29,369 nt of DNA, from positions 1 to 29,369 of the forward strand of contig CAYMIW010000038.1 of NCBI GenBank assembly GCA_964390725.1. Reading direction: 5' to 3'. This DNA comes from JAABTH01 sp964390725. GTDB taxonomy: Bacteria; Bacillota; Dethiobacteria; DTU022. Each line of letters starts with the position of its first letter. Position 1 is the stretch's first letter. The translations under genes were made by a program, and so were the position numbers. Below are positions 8,545 through 16,085 of the stretch, piece by piece. The notes beneath the pieces are model-generated. The model did not search any database. It was not told the origin of the DNA and saw only the letters and a list, made by a program, of their open reading frames with translations.

Positions 8545-8787
8545 TTGGCTAATATTACTGTAAAAAATATACCCGATGATCTCTATGAAAAGCTGAGTAA
8601 AAGCGCAAAGATAAACCGCCGCAGCATCAACCAGGAAATAATTGTCTGTATAGAAAACAATATTCAAGACAAAGCAGACACCCCTGGGCATATTTTGAAA
8701 AATGCGCGCCGCTTGCGCAAAAAAACTGCCGAACACCCCATTGGCAATGATGAACTAAACCAAATCAAAGGAATTAAGCGTTTATGA
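8545..8787 (+). CDS. FitA/Arc-type ribbon-helix-helix antitoxin
   Basis: This is the DNA-binding antitoxin of a type II toxin-antitoxin pair. The N-terminus LANITVKNIPDDLYEKLSKS, followed by a helix around NRRSINQEII, is a ribbon-helix-helix fold of the FitA/Arc type, and the C-terminal half is the charged toxin-binding tail. I take TTG 8545 as the start because GAGGTGAG lies just upstream; the in-frame GTG at 8536 has no ribosome site. Its stop overlaps the toxin start as ATGA, so the two are coupled. It probably represses its own promoter at 8480-8508. Confidence 0.85.
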   Translation: MANITVKNIPDDLYEKLSKSAKINRRSINQEIIVCIENNIQDKADTPGHILKNARRLRKKTAEHPIGNDELNQIKGIKRL

Positions 8788-9185
8788 TTGTAGTGGATAC
8801 TAATATAATTGCATACCTCTTGATCAGTGGCGATTTTTCAAGGCAGGCAGAATATGTTCTACTGAAAGATTCGCAGTGGGCAGCACCGTTGTTGTGGCGA
8901 AGTGAGTTGAGAAGCGTTTTAACTCAATATAATAAAAAAGGGTTATTGAGCCTTGCCGATGCTGTGGAGATCATGGAAAGCGCTTCACAGTTGATGGATA
9001 ATAACGAGTATGATGTTAACTCAGAGCTGGTCTTAACATTGGCAAAGCAGAGCAACCTTTCTGCCTATGACTGCGAGTTTATTGCCTTAGCCAAAGATCT
9101 TGACGTTAAACTTGTTACAGCGGATCAACGAATAACTGAAAAATTCCCTGGGCATACCTTGCTTCTACAAGATTTTACTAAATGA
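8784..9185 (+). CDS. PIN-domain ribonuclease toxin (VapC/FitB type)
   Basis: The toxin half of the pair is a PIN-fold RNase that uses metal ions to cleave RNA, usually tRNA or rRNA, when not bound by its antitoxin. The acidic catalytic residues are all visible: D5 in VVDTN, E41 in RSEL, D96 in SAYDCEF and D114 in TADQR. The length of 133 aa is normal and the frame is intact, so it should be active. It starts at ATG 8784 inside the antitoxin stop. Placement between the R-M and McrBC genes fits a role in island maintenance or abortive defence, which is inference. Confidence 0.92.
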   Translation: MIVVDTNIIAYLLISGDFSRQAEYVLLKDSQWAAPLLWRSELRSVLTQYNKKGLLSLADAVEIMESASQLMDNNEYDVNSELVLTLAKQSNLSAYDCEFIALAKDLDVKLVTADQRITEKFPGHTLLLQDFTK

Positions 9186-9201
9186 GCATCTGAGAAATAT
9201 T

Positions 9202-9226
9202 GCCCTCAGCTGTAAGGCTATTTTTT
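9202..9226 (+). terminator. Weak terminator after the FitA/VapC pair
   Basis: GCCCT and AGGC form a short bulged stem with an 8-base loop. TATTTTTT follows directly, 17 bases after the toxin stop. The stem is short, so termination may be partial. Confidence 0.4.
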
Positions 9227-9264
9227 ATGTTTATCCTTCCTTTAGGACTAAGCGTTAATGGTTA

Positions 9265-10110
9265 CTATAGAGGAACTTGCTTCCCCAGATTTTTTATAAT
9301 TTCATGATACCGTTTGGTTGCCAGTTCACTTGGCTCTCCCTTTTTACAGAAGGATAACCCTGCCAGTTTTCGGTTAACCCGCTCCACTACAACTTTTCCA
9401 TCAACCATTTTCGATTCTAAACAATGCAGGGCTTCAAGAAACCTTTTATCTTCCTTTGCCCTGTTGTAAAAAGATAGAACATACACATATATAAATAAAT
9501 TATAATTGCCAAAAGGATACTCAGTTTGCATAAACAAAGTGCCTATCCCGTATTGGCAGGGGCCAATCGGCTTCCTGATGATCCAGTGCTCAAGTAGAAA
9601 TTCGACAGCTCGATCAAGGGCAGGGTTCTGATTCAGATCATCTGTAAAGCGAAATATATCGAGGGCATTCAAAGTTGGAAAGGGGTTTGAATACTCCGTC
9701 TCCGGACCTCTTCCATAAATAAACTTATTGCATCGCCAACCTCCGTCGGTGTACTGAATATCAAAAAGATGCTGAAAGGTTTTTTGAAGCCTGCTGTCAT
9801 TTGCATAACCCAAACGGCACAGTGTGCTTGCGGCGTTAATTGTATTGCAGGGGTAAATTGCACCTGTTGGACTTAATTTAAACCGCCCATCTTCCCGCCA
9901 TGTGCTGAAAATCAGGTCGGCAACCTCTTTGAATATTGGTTCGGAGAGGTCCATCTCTAATTCAAGCAGTAAGCGCACGCTCTCAAGGGTAGAAAAGGGC
10001 CCGCCTTTACCCAGACGCTTGTCGGGAGTTGTCCAATAGTCAGCACCATGATGATAGCGTTTAGCCAGTATCGCTTCTATATCGGCTTGATGTAATTCTT
10101 TTATACCCAC
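9265..10110 (-). CDS. Prenyltransferase/squalene-cyclase-repeat-like protein, function unknown
   Basis: The 281-residue sequence has the spacing of alpha/alpha-toroid repeats seen in terpene cyclases and protein prenyltransferases: GPFSTLESVRLLLELE near 35-50, YPCNTINAASTLCRLGY near 87-103, FDIQYTDGGWRC near 115, and NPFPTLNALDIFR near 140. The DGGW turn is typical. It is far shorter than a full squalene-hopene cyclase (about 600 aa), and no DXDD acid motif is seen, so cyclase activity is doubtful. Similar short proteins are known in clostridia without assigned function. The start GTG 10110 has AAGGTGG ten bases upstream. It is a single gene convergent with the VapC-type toxin gene. Confidence 0.65.
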   Translation of the reverse strand: MGIKELHQADIEAILAKRYHHGADYWTTPDKRLGKGGPFSTLESVRLLLELEMDLSEPIFKEVADLIFSTWREDGRFKLSPTGAIYPCNTINAASTLCRLGYANDSRLQKTFQHLFDIQYTDGGWRCNKFIYGRGPETEYSNPFPTLNALDIFRFTDDLNQNPALDRAVEFLLEHWIIRKPIGPCQYGIGTLFMQTEYPFGNYNLFIYVYVLSFYNRAKEDKRFLEALHCLESKMVDGKVVVERVNRKLAGLSFCKKGEPSELATKRYHEIIKNLGKQVPL

Positions 10111-10140
10111 AGATAATCGACCACCTTACCACGAAGGCAA

Positions 10141-10156
10141 AAGGGGTCAGGTCTTG
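10141..10156 (+). repeat. REP-like motif, second copy
   Basis: AAGGGGTCAGGTCTTG matches the core of the same REP-like element as 8468-8487, but then continues AAAAA in place of ACATT. It lies upstream of the cyclase-like gene. It is either a solitary degenerate arm or a relic of an inserted repeat. Confidence 0.5.
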
Positions 10157-10247
10157 AAAAATCATATCTTTACTTTTACTGAGAGCAAATTCTGCAAATA
10201 CAAAAACGGCATTTCAAAACCTGCCACTTTTATCTTACCCTGAATTA

Positions 10248-10385
10248 TTAACCTTTCCGAAATGTCGTATTGCTGCAACGTGGGCATGGTGGTAATGTGT
10301 CAGTAGCATCGTCAAGGTGTACAACCTGTCCACATTTTGTGCAAACGTAATTACCCATACCGGGCTTTTCACCTGTTTTATGCAT
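10248..10385 (-). CDS. Small zinc ribbon protein
   Basis: This is a 45-residue protein that should bind one zinc ion through two CxxC knuckles, C15-C18 in YVCTKCGQ and C34-C37 in LPPCPRCS, ending TTFRKG. The layout Y.C..CG...PPCP.C...F is common to zinc ribbon proteins of the DUF1451 kind. Its role is unknown; adaptor or nucleic-acid binding functions are typical guesses. ATG 10385 is preferred because a perfect AAGGAGG lies eight bases upstream; the longer frame back to 10433 would run through this ribosome site. It sits 76 bases downstream of mcrC on the same strand and could be cotranscribed. Confidence 0.8.
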   Translation of the reverse strand: MHKTGEKPGMGNYVCTKCGQVVHLDDATDTLPPCPRCSNTTFRKG

Positions 10386-10461
10386 TTTATTAGCCTCCTT
10401 GCATGTGTTTTTTAAACAACCTACTATTACCATATGTTGACATCTATATACGCATGTAAAC

Positions 10462-11496
10462 TTAATTGAGATATTTGATCGCTATATCATCTAGCTGAAT
10501 GGCAATCTTATGAAAATCTATATTTAAATCCAATGTTTTGACACTTATACGATTTCCACTCATTAAATAATCAAAATCAGGAGTTATTTCTTCATCAGTT
10601 TTAGCATAAAGCAAAATCCCGCTTACACTACCTGAATCAGACTTATCTCGATTTTTAACATAAGCAAATATTTGATATAAGTTATTAGAATGCACTGTAA
10701 GGCTTTTATAATAGCTCCTATACTGCATAGACTTGCCATAGTATTTTGTATCTATGATCATTATTTTTCCAGCATACTCAATTGTTATATCTGTTTGCAT
10801 AACAGGTAAAAAATCTATCACACCATCATCTGTGATCCAATCAATTTGTGCTGCTTTCACTGAATAATGAGGGTAATGCTTACGGTAATACTCCAATACA
10901 AATCTTTCAAAAAGGCGATTCATAGGTTGGTCGTCAAGGTAGCGAGTAATTCGTCTCTCGCCTCCCTGCTCTGTTAAGAGCATGCCGGCAATTATTAAAT
11001 AGCAGATGTTGATCAGCATTTTATAAGTCGCATTATTCCGGTGATATCTAATTTTAGCCCATTTTATTCGTCTAAGATCAAGCTCATCAACATTGCTAAA
11101 ATACATTATTATTTTTCGCAATGTCTTCTTTCTTTCCGTTTGAACTTCATCTGAACGCAACAATAACAGAACAGTAGTTTTTAAGATTTGGTTTATATAA
11201 ACGTTCTCAGTAAATTCATCAAAAACACAGACCAGCTGTCTTTTTAAAAAAGTTAGCTGTTTAACAGATGAAGAAATATTTATTTTACCAACAGGCGAAT
11301 ACCTCAGTTCCTCGCTATTGGAATATTCTCGACCCAGGCCACGCCTAATCTGATTATGAATTCCCTTTCCAAGAATTGCAGCAAGCAGATCAGCTGCACA
11401 ATCAAATTCTTCAATTGCCATATTAGAGTAGCTGTCTTCATTTAGAACTTGAAAAGCATAAGCTAGCATATAATATATATTCTGTATCTTAATCAT
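10462..11496 (-). CDS. mcrC: McrC-type nuclease subunit of a modification-dependent restriction system
   Basis: McrC carries the nuclease centre and stimulates the GTPase of McrB, so that modified DNA is cut after translocation. In this 344-residue protein the PD-(D/E)XK site is visible as DITIEYAGKIMIIDTKYYGK near residues 232-252, with the Asp, the D-T-K triad and following aromatic residues. The N-terminus IKIQNIYYMLAYAF is characteristic of the family. ATG 11496 overlaps the mcrB stop by 8 bases, so the pair is coupled. The fold is intact. Together with mcrB it forms a complete system. Confidence 0.92.
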   Translation of the reverse strand: MIKIQNIYYMLAYAFQVLNEDSYSNMAIEEFDCAADLLAAILGKGIHNQIRRGLGREYSNSEELRYSPVGKINISSSVKQLTFLKRQLVCVFDEFTENVYINQILKTTVLLLLRSDEVQTERKKTLRKIIMYFSNVDELDLRRIKWAKIRYHRNNATYKMLINICYLIIAGMLLTEQGGERRITRYLDDQPMNRLFERFVLEYYRKHYPHYSVKAAQIDWITDDGVIDFLPVMQTDITIEYAGKIMIIDTKYYGKSMQYRSYYKSLTVHSNNLYQIFAYVKNRDKSDSGSVSGILLYAKTDEEITPDFDYLMSGNRISVKTLDLNIDFHKIAIQLDDIAIKYLN

Positions 11497-13969
11497 TTAA
11501 TACTCCATACAGTCTTTTTGCCCATTGATCTATTTTAGCTCGCTCATCAAACCAATATTCATTCAGTAAAGGCATTATTTCATATTCAACAACGGATAAT
11601 AATAAAACATCAGACACATCATCTTCAAAACAAAGGAAACTATGACCAATCCTAAACCCACTGCCAAGCGTTTCGTCATTGCTTATAAATTCATTTAAAG
11701 CTTTAATTTGCTCAACTAAAGCGTAATATTTCGGATGATCATATCCAGCCATCATGGCCTTAAACCCTTCTGAATCAAAAGCAGGTTCAATATCAAAAAA
11801 GGCAAAGCGCCTACGCAAAGCATAGTCAATAATTGCCAGGCTGCGATCAGCTGTATTCATCATGCCAATGATATGAACATTTTTTGGCACAGAAAATTGT
11901 TCGTTAGAATAAAGCAAACGCAGCTTTTCACCTCGTTTATCATTTTCAATCAACATCAGTAATTCACCAAAAATTTTACTTAGGTTCCCACGGTTTATCT
12001 CATCAATAATAAAAAAATAGTCTCTTTCATCATCATCCTGTGCTTTTTTGCAGAACTCATAAAAGGGACCCGGTGTTAATGTGAAACCTTCTTGTGCTGG
12101 TCGGTAACCCATAACAAAATCTTCGTAGCTATAGCTTTGATGAAATTGAACCATCGTTACACGACTGGAATCGCGACACCCCATTATCGAATAGGCTAGC
12201 CTTCTTGCAGCATATGTCTTACCAACACCTGGAGCACCCTGAAGTATAATATTCTTTTTTATGTTTAGCAGGCTAACCAAATCTTCATAAAGAACTGCAT
12301 CTAAAAATACTTCTCCTAAAAAATCAACATCGGTATATGGTGGATAAACTATTTCTTTTTTATTTAATGTCTCGTCTTCACCATCATCTATAATAAGCAA
12401 TGCTTCAAGTTTTTGAAGATAATTGGTATATGAGGTTATATCGGTAAGTGTTTTCGAAACAGCCTGTCCGGGATGCTCCCACTCACCATTATGGGTCCAT
12501 TCAATTCTATGGACGTGCTTATATTCATCGTTATTATCGTCAAAAAAATAATCAGATTCAACAACTCCCCGGCCAATAAGTTTATACAAACCTTTTTTTG
12601 CATAAACAATATCGCCAGGTTTAAGTTCATTGGCAAATTGCCAGGTTGCATGGGCTGCATTTATGTAAGTATACTCCTGACCATAAAGCTCCTTCATTTT
12701 TTCTTTCATGGCGTCTTTGCTGTGGTATTGTTTTAAATCACCCATTTCATCCCAACCAATCCCCATAATACCTTTAGAATAAAACTCATCCCACTTACTT
12801 GATTTTTCACCGGGAGAAAATATCCAATATCGTATTTCCTCTTGCCCTTGCTCACCAGTAGCAGTCTCTTCTTCTTTATCTTTACGCTCCTTAAGTATAT
12901 CTTGCCATTTGATAAAAATGTCGCTAGCCATCTCCATGTCAATTTCGACAGCAAACCCTTTTTCTGTTAGTTTCCACAGTCCTTTACTCGACTTATCAAG
13001 AAAACCCTCATAAACTAAATAGGCACGAGCAAAAGCAACCTCATTATCAAATTTCTTTAATCCCAGTTTCCCTCTTGTTTCATTTACAATTTCATCTGGT
13101 AATTGTAAATCAGAAATTATTTGTTTACGTACCTGCTCCGGTGTGCCCGAACCACCAAGACTGCGTAAAGCATTGATAATCGGCCCAAACCACCTGAGGA
13201 AATTAGCAGTTGATATTTTTTTATTCTGGCCTTTAGTAGGCTTTAAAAGCCATGATTGATAAGACAAATCGGGGAAGTTCTTAAACTGTGAATCCTGCTT
13301 TTCAAAATGGTTTATGCACAAATCTACTAATCCAAGATAAGTTTCTGCAGGTGGCAGCTGTTTTAGATTTGATATATTGACTATTTCAGCAGATAGCGGA
13401 TTGTTAGTATCAAGCAGATAATTTCTATTTACTTCATCAAGATTTAAATATGAATACGGACGAATCCAATAAAGCCCCATAGTGATGTTCCATTTAATAC
13501 CGATCTGTTTTATTACCCTGTCATAGGCACGGGTAAAGAAGCTCCTGCTAATAGTTGATGGGTTATCTGCGAGTTCCAAAGCAGATTCAAAAAGACTCCA
13601 CAAGTTATTGATATCATCTGGTTTCCGATCTGCTTTGTAAGCAAAAAACCAAGCCCGTAAATTATTTAGAATAGGTATTCCATAGAATTCATTTGGCGTA
13701 TCCGCACTAACACCAATTTTCTTACCAATGGCTGACATTATCGTTATTCTATTGTCATCAGTTATACCTTTATTAAAACAGCCGAATACAGTAAATGGAC
13801 AGATATCATCTATAGGTTCATCATTATCTATAAAGGGGTACCGCATATCCAAGGCATCATATTCGGCCTTTAATAATCTTAAGAGTTCTTTTCGATTGTT
13901 TTTGAAAGGTATTAACTTATCTGCAAATTCGACATAAAAACTGGTCCAGGCAAGTTTTTCAGATTCCAT
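11489..13969 (-). CDS. mcrB: McrB-type GTPase with winged-helix and EVE-like reader domains
   Basis: This is the motor and target-recognition subunit of an McrBC system. The C-terminal AAA+ domain has Walker A GAPGVGKT near residue 579, Walker B in FIIDEINRGNLSKIFGELL near 650-668, and the McrB hallmark MMNTADRS near 703 followed by an arginine-rich RRRF. The N-terminal half is long. It has an alpha-helical region to about 250, an Mrr-N-like winged helix near 265-350 (GGSGTPEQVRKQI), and an EVE/PUA-like module near 380-510 that begins RYWIFSPG and includes LKPGDIVYAKKG. Modules of this kind read modified bases. I chose ATG 13969 (826 aa) with GGGGTG six bases upstream; GTG 13978 is in frame but lacks a site. 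The gene is AT-rich compared with hsdR. Confidence 0.92.
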   Translation of the reverse strand: MESEKLAWTSFYVEFADKLIPFKNNRKELLRLLKAEYDALDMRYPFIDNDEPIDDICPFTVFGCFNKGITDDNRITIMSAIGKKIGVSADTPNEFYGIPILNNLRAWFFAYKADRKPDDINNLWSLFESALELADNPSTISRSFFTRAYDRVIKQIGIKWNITMGLYWIRPYSYLNLDEVNRNYLLDTNNPLSAEIVNISNLKQLPPAETYLGLVDLCINHFEKQDSQFKNFPDLSYQSWLLKPTKGQNKKISTANFLRWFGPIINALRSLGGSGTPEQVRKQIISDLQLPDEIVNETRGKLGLKKFDNEVAFARAYLVYEGFLDKSSKGLWKLTEKGFAVEIDMEMASDIFIKWQDILKERKDKEEETATGEQGQEEIRYWIFSPGEKSSKWDEFYSKGIMGIGWDEMGDLKQYHSKDAMKEKMKELYGQEYTYINAAHATWQFANELKPGDIVYAKKGLYKLIGRGVVESDYFFDDNNDEYKHVHRIEWTHNGEWEHPGQAVSKTLTDITSYTNYLQKLEALLIIDDGEDETLNKKEIVYPPYTDVDFLGEVFLDAVLYEDLVSLLNIKKNIILQGAPGVGKTYAARRLAYSIMGCRDSSRVTMVQFHQSYSYEDFVMGYRPAQEGFTLTPGPFYEFCKKAQDDDERDYFFIIDEINRGNLSKIFGELLMLIENDKRGEKLRLLYSNEQFSVPKNVHIIGMMNTADRSLAIIDYALRRRFAFFDIEPAFDSEGFKAMMAGYDHPKYYALVEQIKALNEFISNDETLGSGFRIGHSFLCFEDDVSDVLLLSVVEYEIMPLLNEYWFDERAKIDQWAKRLYGVLND

Positions 13970-14025
13970 AAACAGCACCCCGTTAACTAAATTGAATGAA
14001 TTAGTAACTTAAGATCAATCAAAAA

Positions 14026-14054
14026 TATACATAGTGATTGTGATAATAAGTCAA
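14026..14054 (-). promoter_or_regulatory. Possible mcrBC promoter
   Basis: TTGACT at 14049-14054 is followed 17 bases on by TGTATA, or 19 bases on by TATATT, reading on the minus strand. It lies about 60 bases upstream of mcrB. The -35 box is good, the -10 poor. Confidence 0.4.
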
Positions 14055-14127
14055 TAGATTAATAGCCATTCTTTAGACTTCATAATCTACTGATCTAAAA
14101 ATACCAACCACGCTGGCACCCTATTGT

Positions 14128-14205
14128 TTTAAGTTTGGAATTATCTCTTAGTTTGTCTGCCGCGCTCCAGAGGCGGCTTTAAATTTGATTGTTGTTTTGG
14201 CTCAT
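14128..14205 (-). pseudogene. Decayed second hsdM 5' end
   Basis: Reading on the minus strand from ATG 14205 gives MSQNNNQI, a stop, then SRLWSAADKLRDNSKLK. The live HsdM begins MSQNNNNQIESRLWSAADEL and continues RANSKLK. The two therefore share about 22 of 26 codons including the stop-converted Glu, with one Asn codon lost. GGAGGC, the same ribosome site as the live gene, precedes it. Similarity ends after the KLK codons, and the following bases lead into the mcrB promoter region. A second hsd operon once started here, or a duplicated 5' end was left by rearrangement. Confidence 0.8.
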
Positions 14206-14337
14206 GTTGCCTCCATGGAATAAGTAGTATCGATGATGAGGTTTGTTCCTATAGCATGTTGGTATACTGCGTCTTTGGGCATAGTGTATATCACAGATCA
14301 ACCTGGATAAAACCGGAGCAAGATAACCGGCTTCCTG

Positions 14338-14400
14338 ACTTTTTTACTTTCTTGATTAAACAGGCAGATCCTCTTTCTGACACAATATTTGTACTATTTT
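14338..14400. repeat. Direct repeat copy B, leader of the hsdM remnant
   Basis: This stretch matches 7528-7590 (leader of the live hsdM) at roughly four of five positions, with identical CTTGATTAAAC and nearly identical ATATTTGT.CTATTTT blocks. It sits 133 bases upstream of the remnant start, against 111 for the live gene. The rest of 13979-14488 holds the hsdM remnant, the mcrBC promoter and nothing else that I can identify. Confidence 0.6.
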
Positions 14401-14488
14401 CTGCCCCGCATAATCTTCACCTGCTAAAAGGGATATAATTGGCCATGACGAAATAATTTAGTAATCATTTTGCAGGCTTTGGGGGGAT

Positions 14489-15205
14489 ATGATGAATACA
14501 GGGCAGGAAGTAAAACATGATCTGCAGCAAGCGGTTATTCCGGGCAAGGGTGAACACCTGATGCGGTTTTTTAAAACCGGGCCCGGTGAGTATGGTGAAG
14601 GTGATATTTTTTTGGGGATTACGGTTCCGGAACAGCGTAAGGTTGCCCGCCGGTATTATAAGAATATTACAGCTACCGAACTGGAAATATTACTGCAGGA
14701 TAAATATCACGAGCGCCGCCTCACAGCTTTATTTATGCTGCGCCTTCGTTATGAGAAAGAGACAACGGAAGCAGGACGTGAAAAGTGGGTGCAGCTTTAC
14801 CTGGACAATCTTGATTACGTGAACAACTGGGACCTTGTCGATTCATCAGCCCCCTATATTCTCGGGCATTTTCTTTACGGTAAAGATACGGCACTGTTAG
14901 ACGAACTGTTTGAATCGGGAGAGCTGTGGCGGCAGCGGGTAGCTGTGCTGGCCACTGCCTATTTTATTAATAAAGGCAGTTATGAAGAAACCTTAAGGCT
15001 GGCAGAACTGCTGCTGGATCACCCGCACGACTTGATTCACAAGGCTGTCGGATGGATGCTGCGCGAGGTGGGCAAGAAAGATTTTGAACAGGAGCTGCAG
15101 TTTATAAAGAAACACCATCACCGGATGCCCCGCGCTATGCTGCGTTATGCTATTGAAAAATTCGAGCCGGGGCTGCGTAAAAAAATACTGGCCGGGCAGC
15201 TTTAA
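14489..15205 (+). CDS. DNA alkylation repair protein, AlkD-like
   Basis: This HEAT-like-repeat DNA glycosylase family removes N3- and N7-alkylated purines and other bulky cationic lesions without flipping the base. The 238-residue chain matches the family: GITVPEQRKVAR near residue 45, DKYHERRLTALFML near 70, YVNNWDLVDSSAPYILG near 111-127, LWRQRVAVLATAYFI near 148-162, HKAVGWMLREVGKKD near 190, and HRMPRAMLRYAIEKF near 212-226. The conserved Trp-Asp (NNWDLVD) and the Arg in MLREVG are in place. Two adjacent ATGs exist; the second, at 14492, is better spaced from GGGGGG. It is a single gene on the plus strand, just right of the hsdM scar. Confidence 0.92.
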   Translation: MMNTGQEVKHDLQQAVIPGKGEHLMRFFKTGPGEYGEGDIFLGITVPEQRKVARRYYKNITATELEILLQDKYHERRLTALFMLRLRYEKETTEAGREKWVQLYLDNLDYVNNWDLVDSSAPYILGHFLYGKDTALLDELFESGELWRQRVAVLATAYFINKGSYEETLRLAELLLDHPHDLIHKAVGWMLREVGKKDFEQELQFIKKHHHRMPRAMLRYAIEKFEPGLRKKILAGQL

Positions 15206-15299
15206 CCCTGGCCCAAACTGGCAAGACAGGGCATAACAGGCAGGAGGCAGAACTGTGGAAAAGGGCGAAAAAGCCCCCGCTATATCGCTGATGAAGCAT

Positions 15300-15361
15300 T
15301 TGACACTCTACTTAATTTGTATTACATTCTAATTAAGTATTACTATAATAAGGAGTATTAC
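15300..15361 (+). promoter_or_regulatory. Promoter and triple GTATTAC operator of the AbrB/PIN pair
   Basis: TTGACA at 15300-15305 and TACATT at 15323-15328 are spaced 17 bases and form a good promoter. GTATTAC occurs three times, at 15319-15325, 15337-15343 and 15355-15361, exactly 18 bases apart, the last ending one base before the ATG. A perfect 9-bp inverted repeat (TACTTAATT at 15309-15317, AATTAAGTA at 15331-15339) overlaps the -10. AAGGAG at 15350-15355 is the ribosome site. Autorepression by the antitoxin or toxin-antitoxin complex is the likely use. Confidence 0.7.
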
Positions 15362-15362
15362 C

Positions 15363-15620
15363 ATGAAAAAGTACAGTAATGTGACCATGAAGGGACAGGT
15401 TACAATCCCAATAGCAGTGAGGGAAAAATTAGATATCGCATACGGTGATAAGGTCGAGTTTGCCATTAATGAGCTAAATGAGGTGGTAATCAGGCCTGTC
15501 AAGGTTAGCCTTGATGATATATATGGCGTTCTGAAAAAACAAAAACCTTCAGGCACCCATGAAGACCACCGCCGGCTTGCCTGGGATTGGGCAGGTGAAA
15601 AAGGAAGCAAGAGAGGTTAG
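15363..15620 (+). CDS. AbrB/MazE-family antitoxin
   Basis: The first 50 residues form a swapped-hairpin AbrB DNA-binding domain: MKGQVTIPIAVREKLDIAYG, then DKVEFAINELNEVVIRPV. The C-terminal 35 residues are charged and should wrap the toxin. It is the DNA-binding antitoxin and autorepressor of the pair with the PIN toxin that starts four bases after its stop. At 85 aa the length is typical. ATG 15363 has AAGGAG seven bases upstream. The promoter region carries three GTATTAC boxes, which may be its binding sites. Confidence 0.9.
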   Translation: MKKYSNVTMKGQVTIPIAVREKLDIAYGDKVEFAINELNEVVIRPVKVSLDDIYGVLKKQKPSGTHEDHRRLAWDWAGEKGSKRG

Positions 15621-15623
15621 TTA

Positions 15624-16031
15624 ATGCAGTTCATCGATACAAATGTTTTTCTGAGATTTTTAACAAAAGACGATCCGGAGAAAGCGGCCAGTTGTCGCAA
15701 ACTTCTTCAAAGTGCAGCAGCAGGTGAGCTTAAACTTTTCACTACCGACCTGGTTATAGCCGAGCTGATCTGGGTATTGCAATCGCCTAAAACATATAAT
15801 CTGAATCCATCTGAGATCTCCAAAATTATTATGCCTTTGCTTACTATAAAACATCTCTACTTCCCCTGTAAAAATGTCTTCCCTGACATCATGGAGCTGT
15901 TTAAAACAGAAAAAATAGATTTCATTGATGCTTACAACAGTGAAATCATGCGTGGTCGGAAGATAGACACTATTTACAGCTATGACAAACACTTCGATCG
16001 GCTGCCTGATATTGTCAGGCAAGAACCTTAA
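15624..16031 (+). CDS. PIN-domain ribonuclease toxin (VapC type)
   Basis: This is a 135-residue PIN-fold RNase toxin paired with the AbrB-type antitoxin. Acidic residues of the active site can be placed at D5 (FIDTN), E47 (VIAELIW), D102 (FIDAY) and D121 or D125 (YSYDKHFDRL). The frame is complete and distinct in sequence from the other PIN toxin in the window, so the two pairs were acquired separately. The last codons contain an inverted repeat (TGCCTGA, 5-base loop, TCAGGCA at 16003-16021) which could fold in the mRNA but has no T run after it. Confidence 0.92.
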   Translation: MQFIDTNVFLRFLTKDDPEKAASCRKLLQSAAAGELKLFTTDLVIAELIWVLQSPKTYNLNPSEISKIIMPLLTIKHLYFPCKNVFPDIMELFKTEKIDFIDAYNSEIMRGRKIDTIYSYDKHFDRLPDIVRQEP

Positions 16032-16085
16032 TAAGCTGGATGAAGTATACTGCAGAAACCAACTTAGACAGCAAAAAGTTTTGTA

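Noticed and set aside
8494..8736. An 80-codon minus-strand ORF across the antitoxin promoter
   Set aside because: It overlaps both the promoter and the ribbon-helix-helix antitoxin, which has a coupled toxin; it shows no family features.
15263..15276. GGGC-GAAAAA-GCCC hairpin after the AlkD-type gene as a terminator
   Set aside because: The stem is only four pairs and no T run follows.
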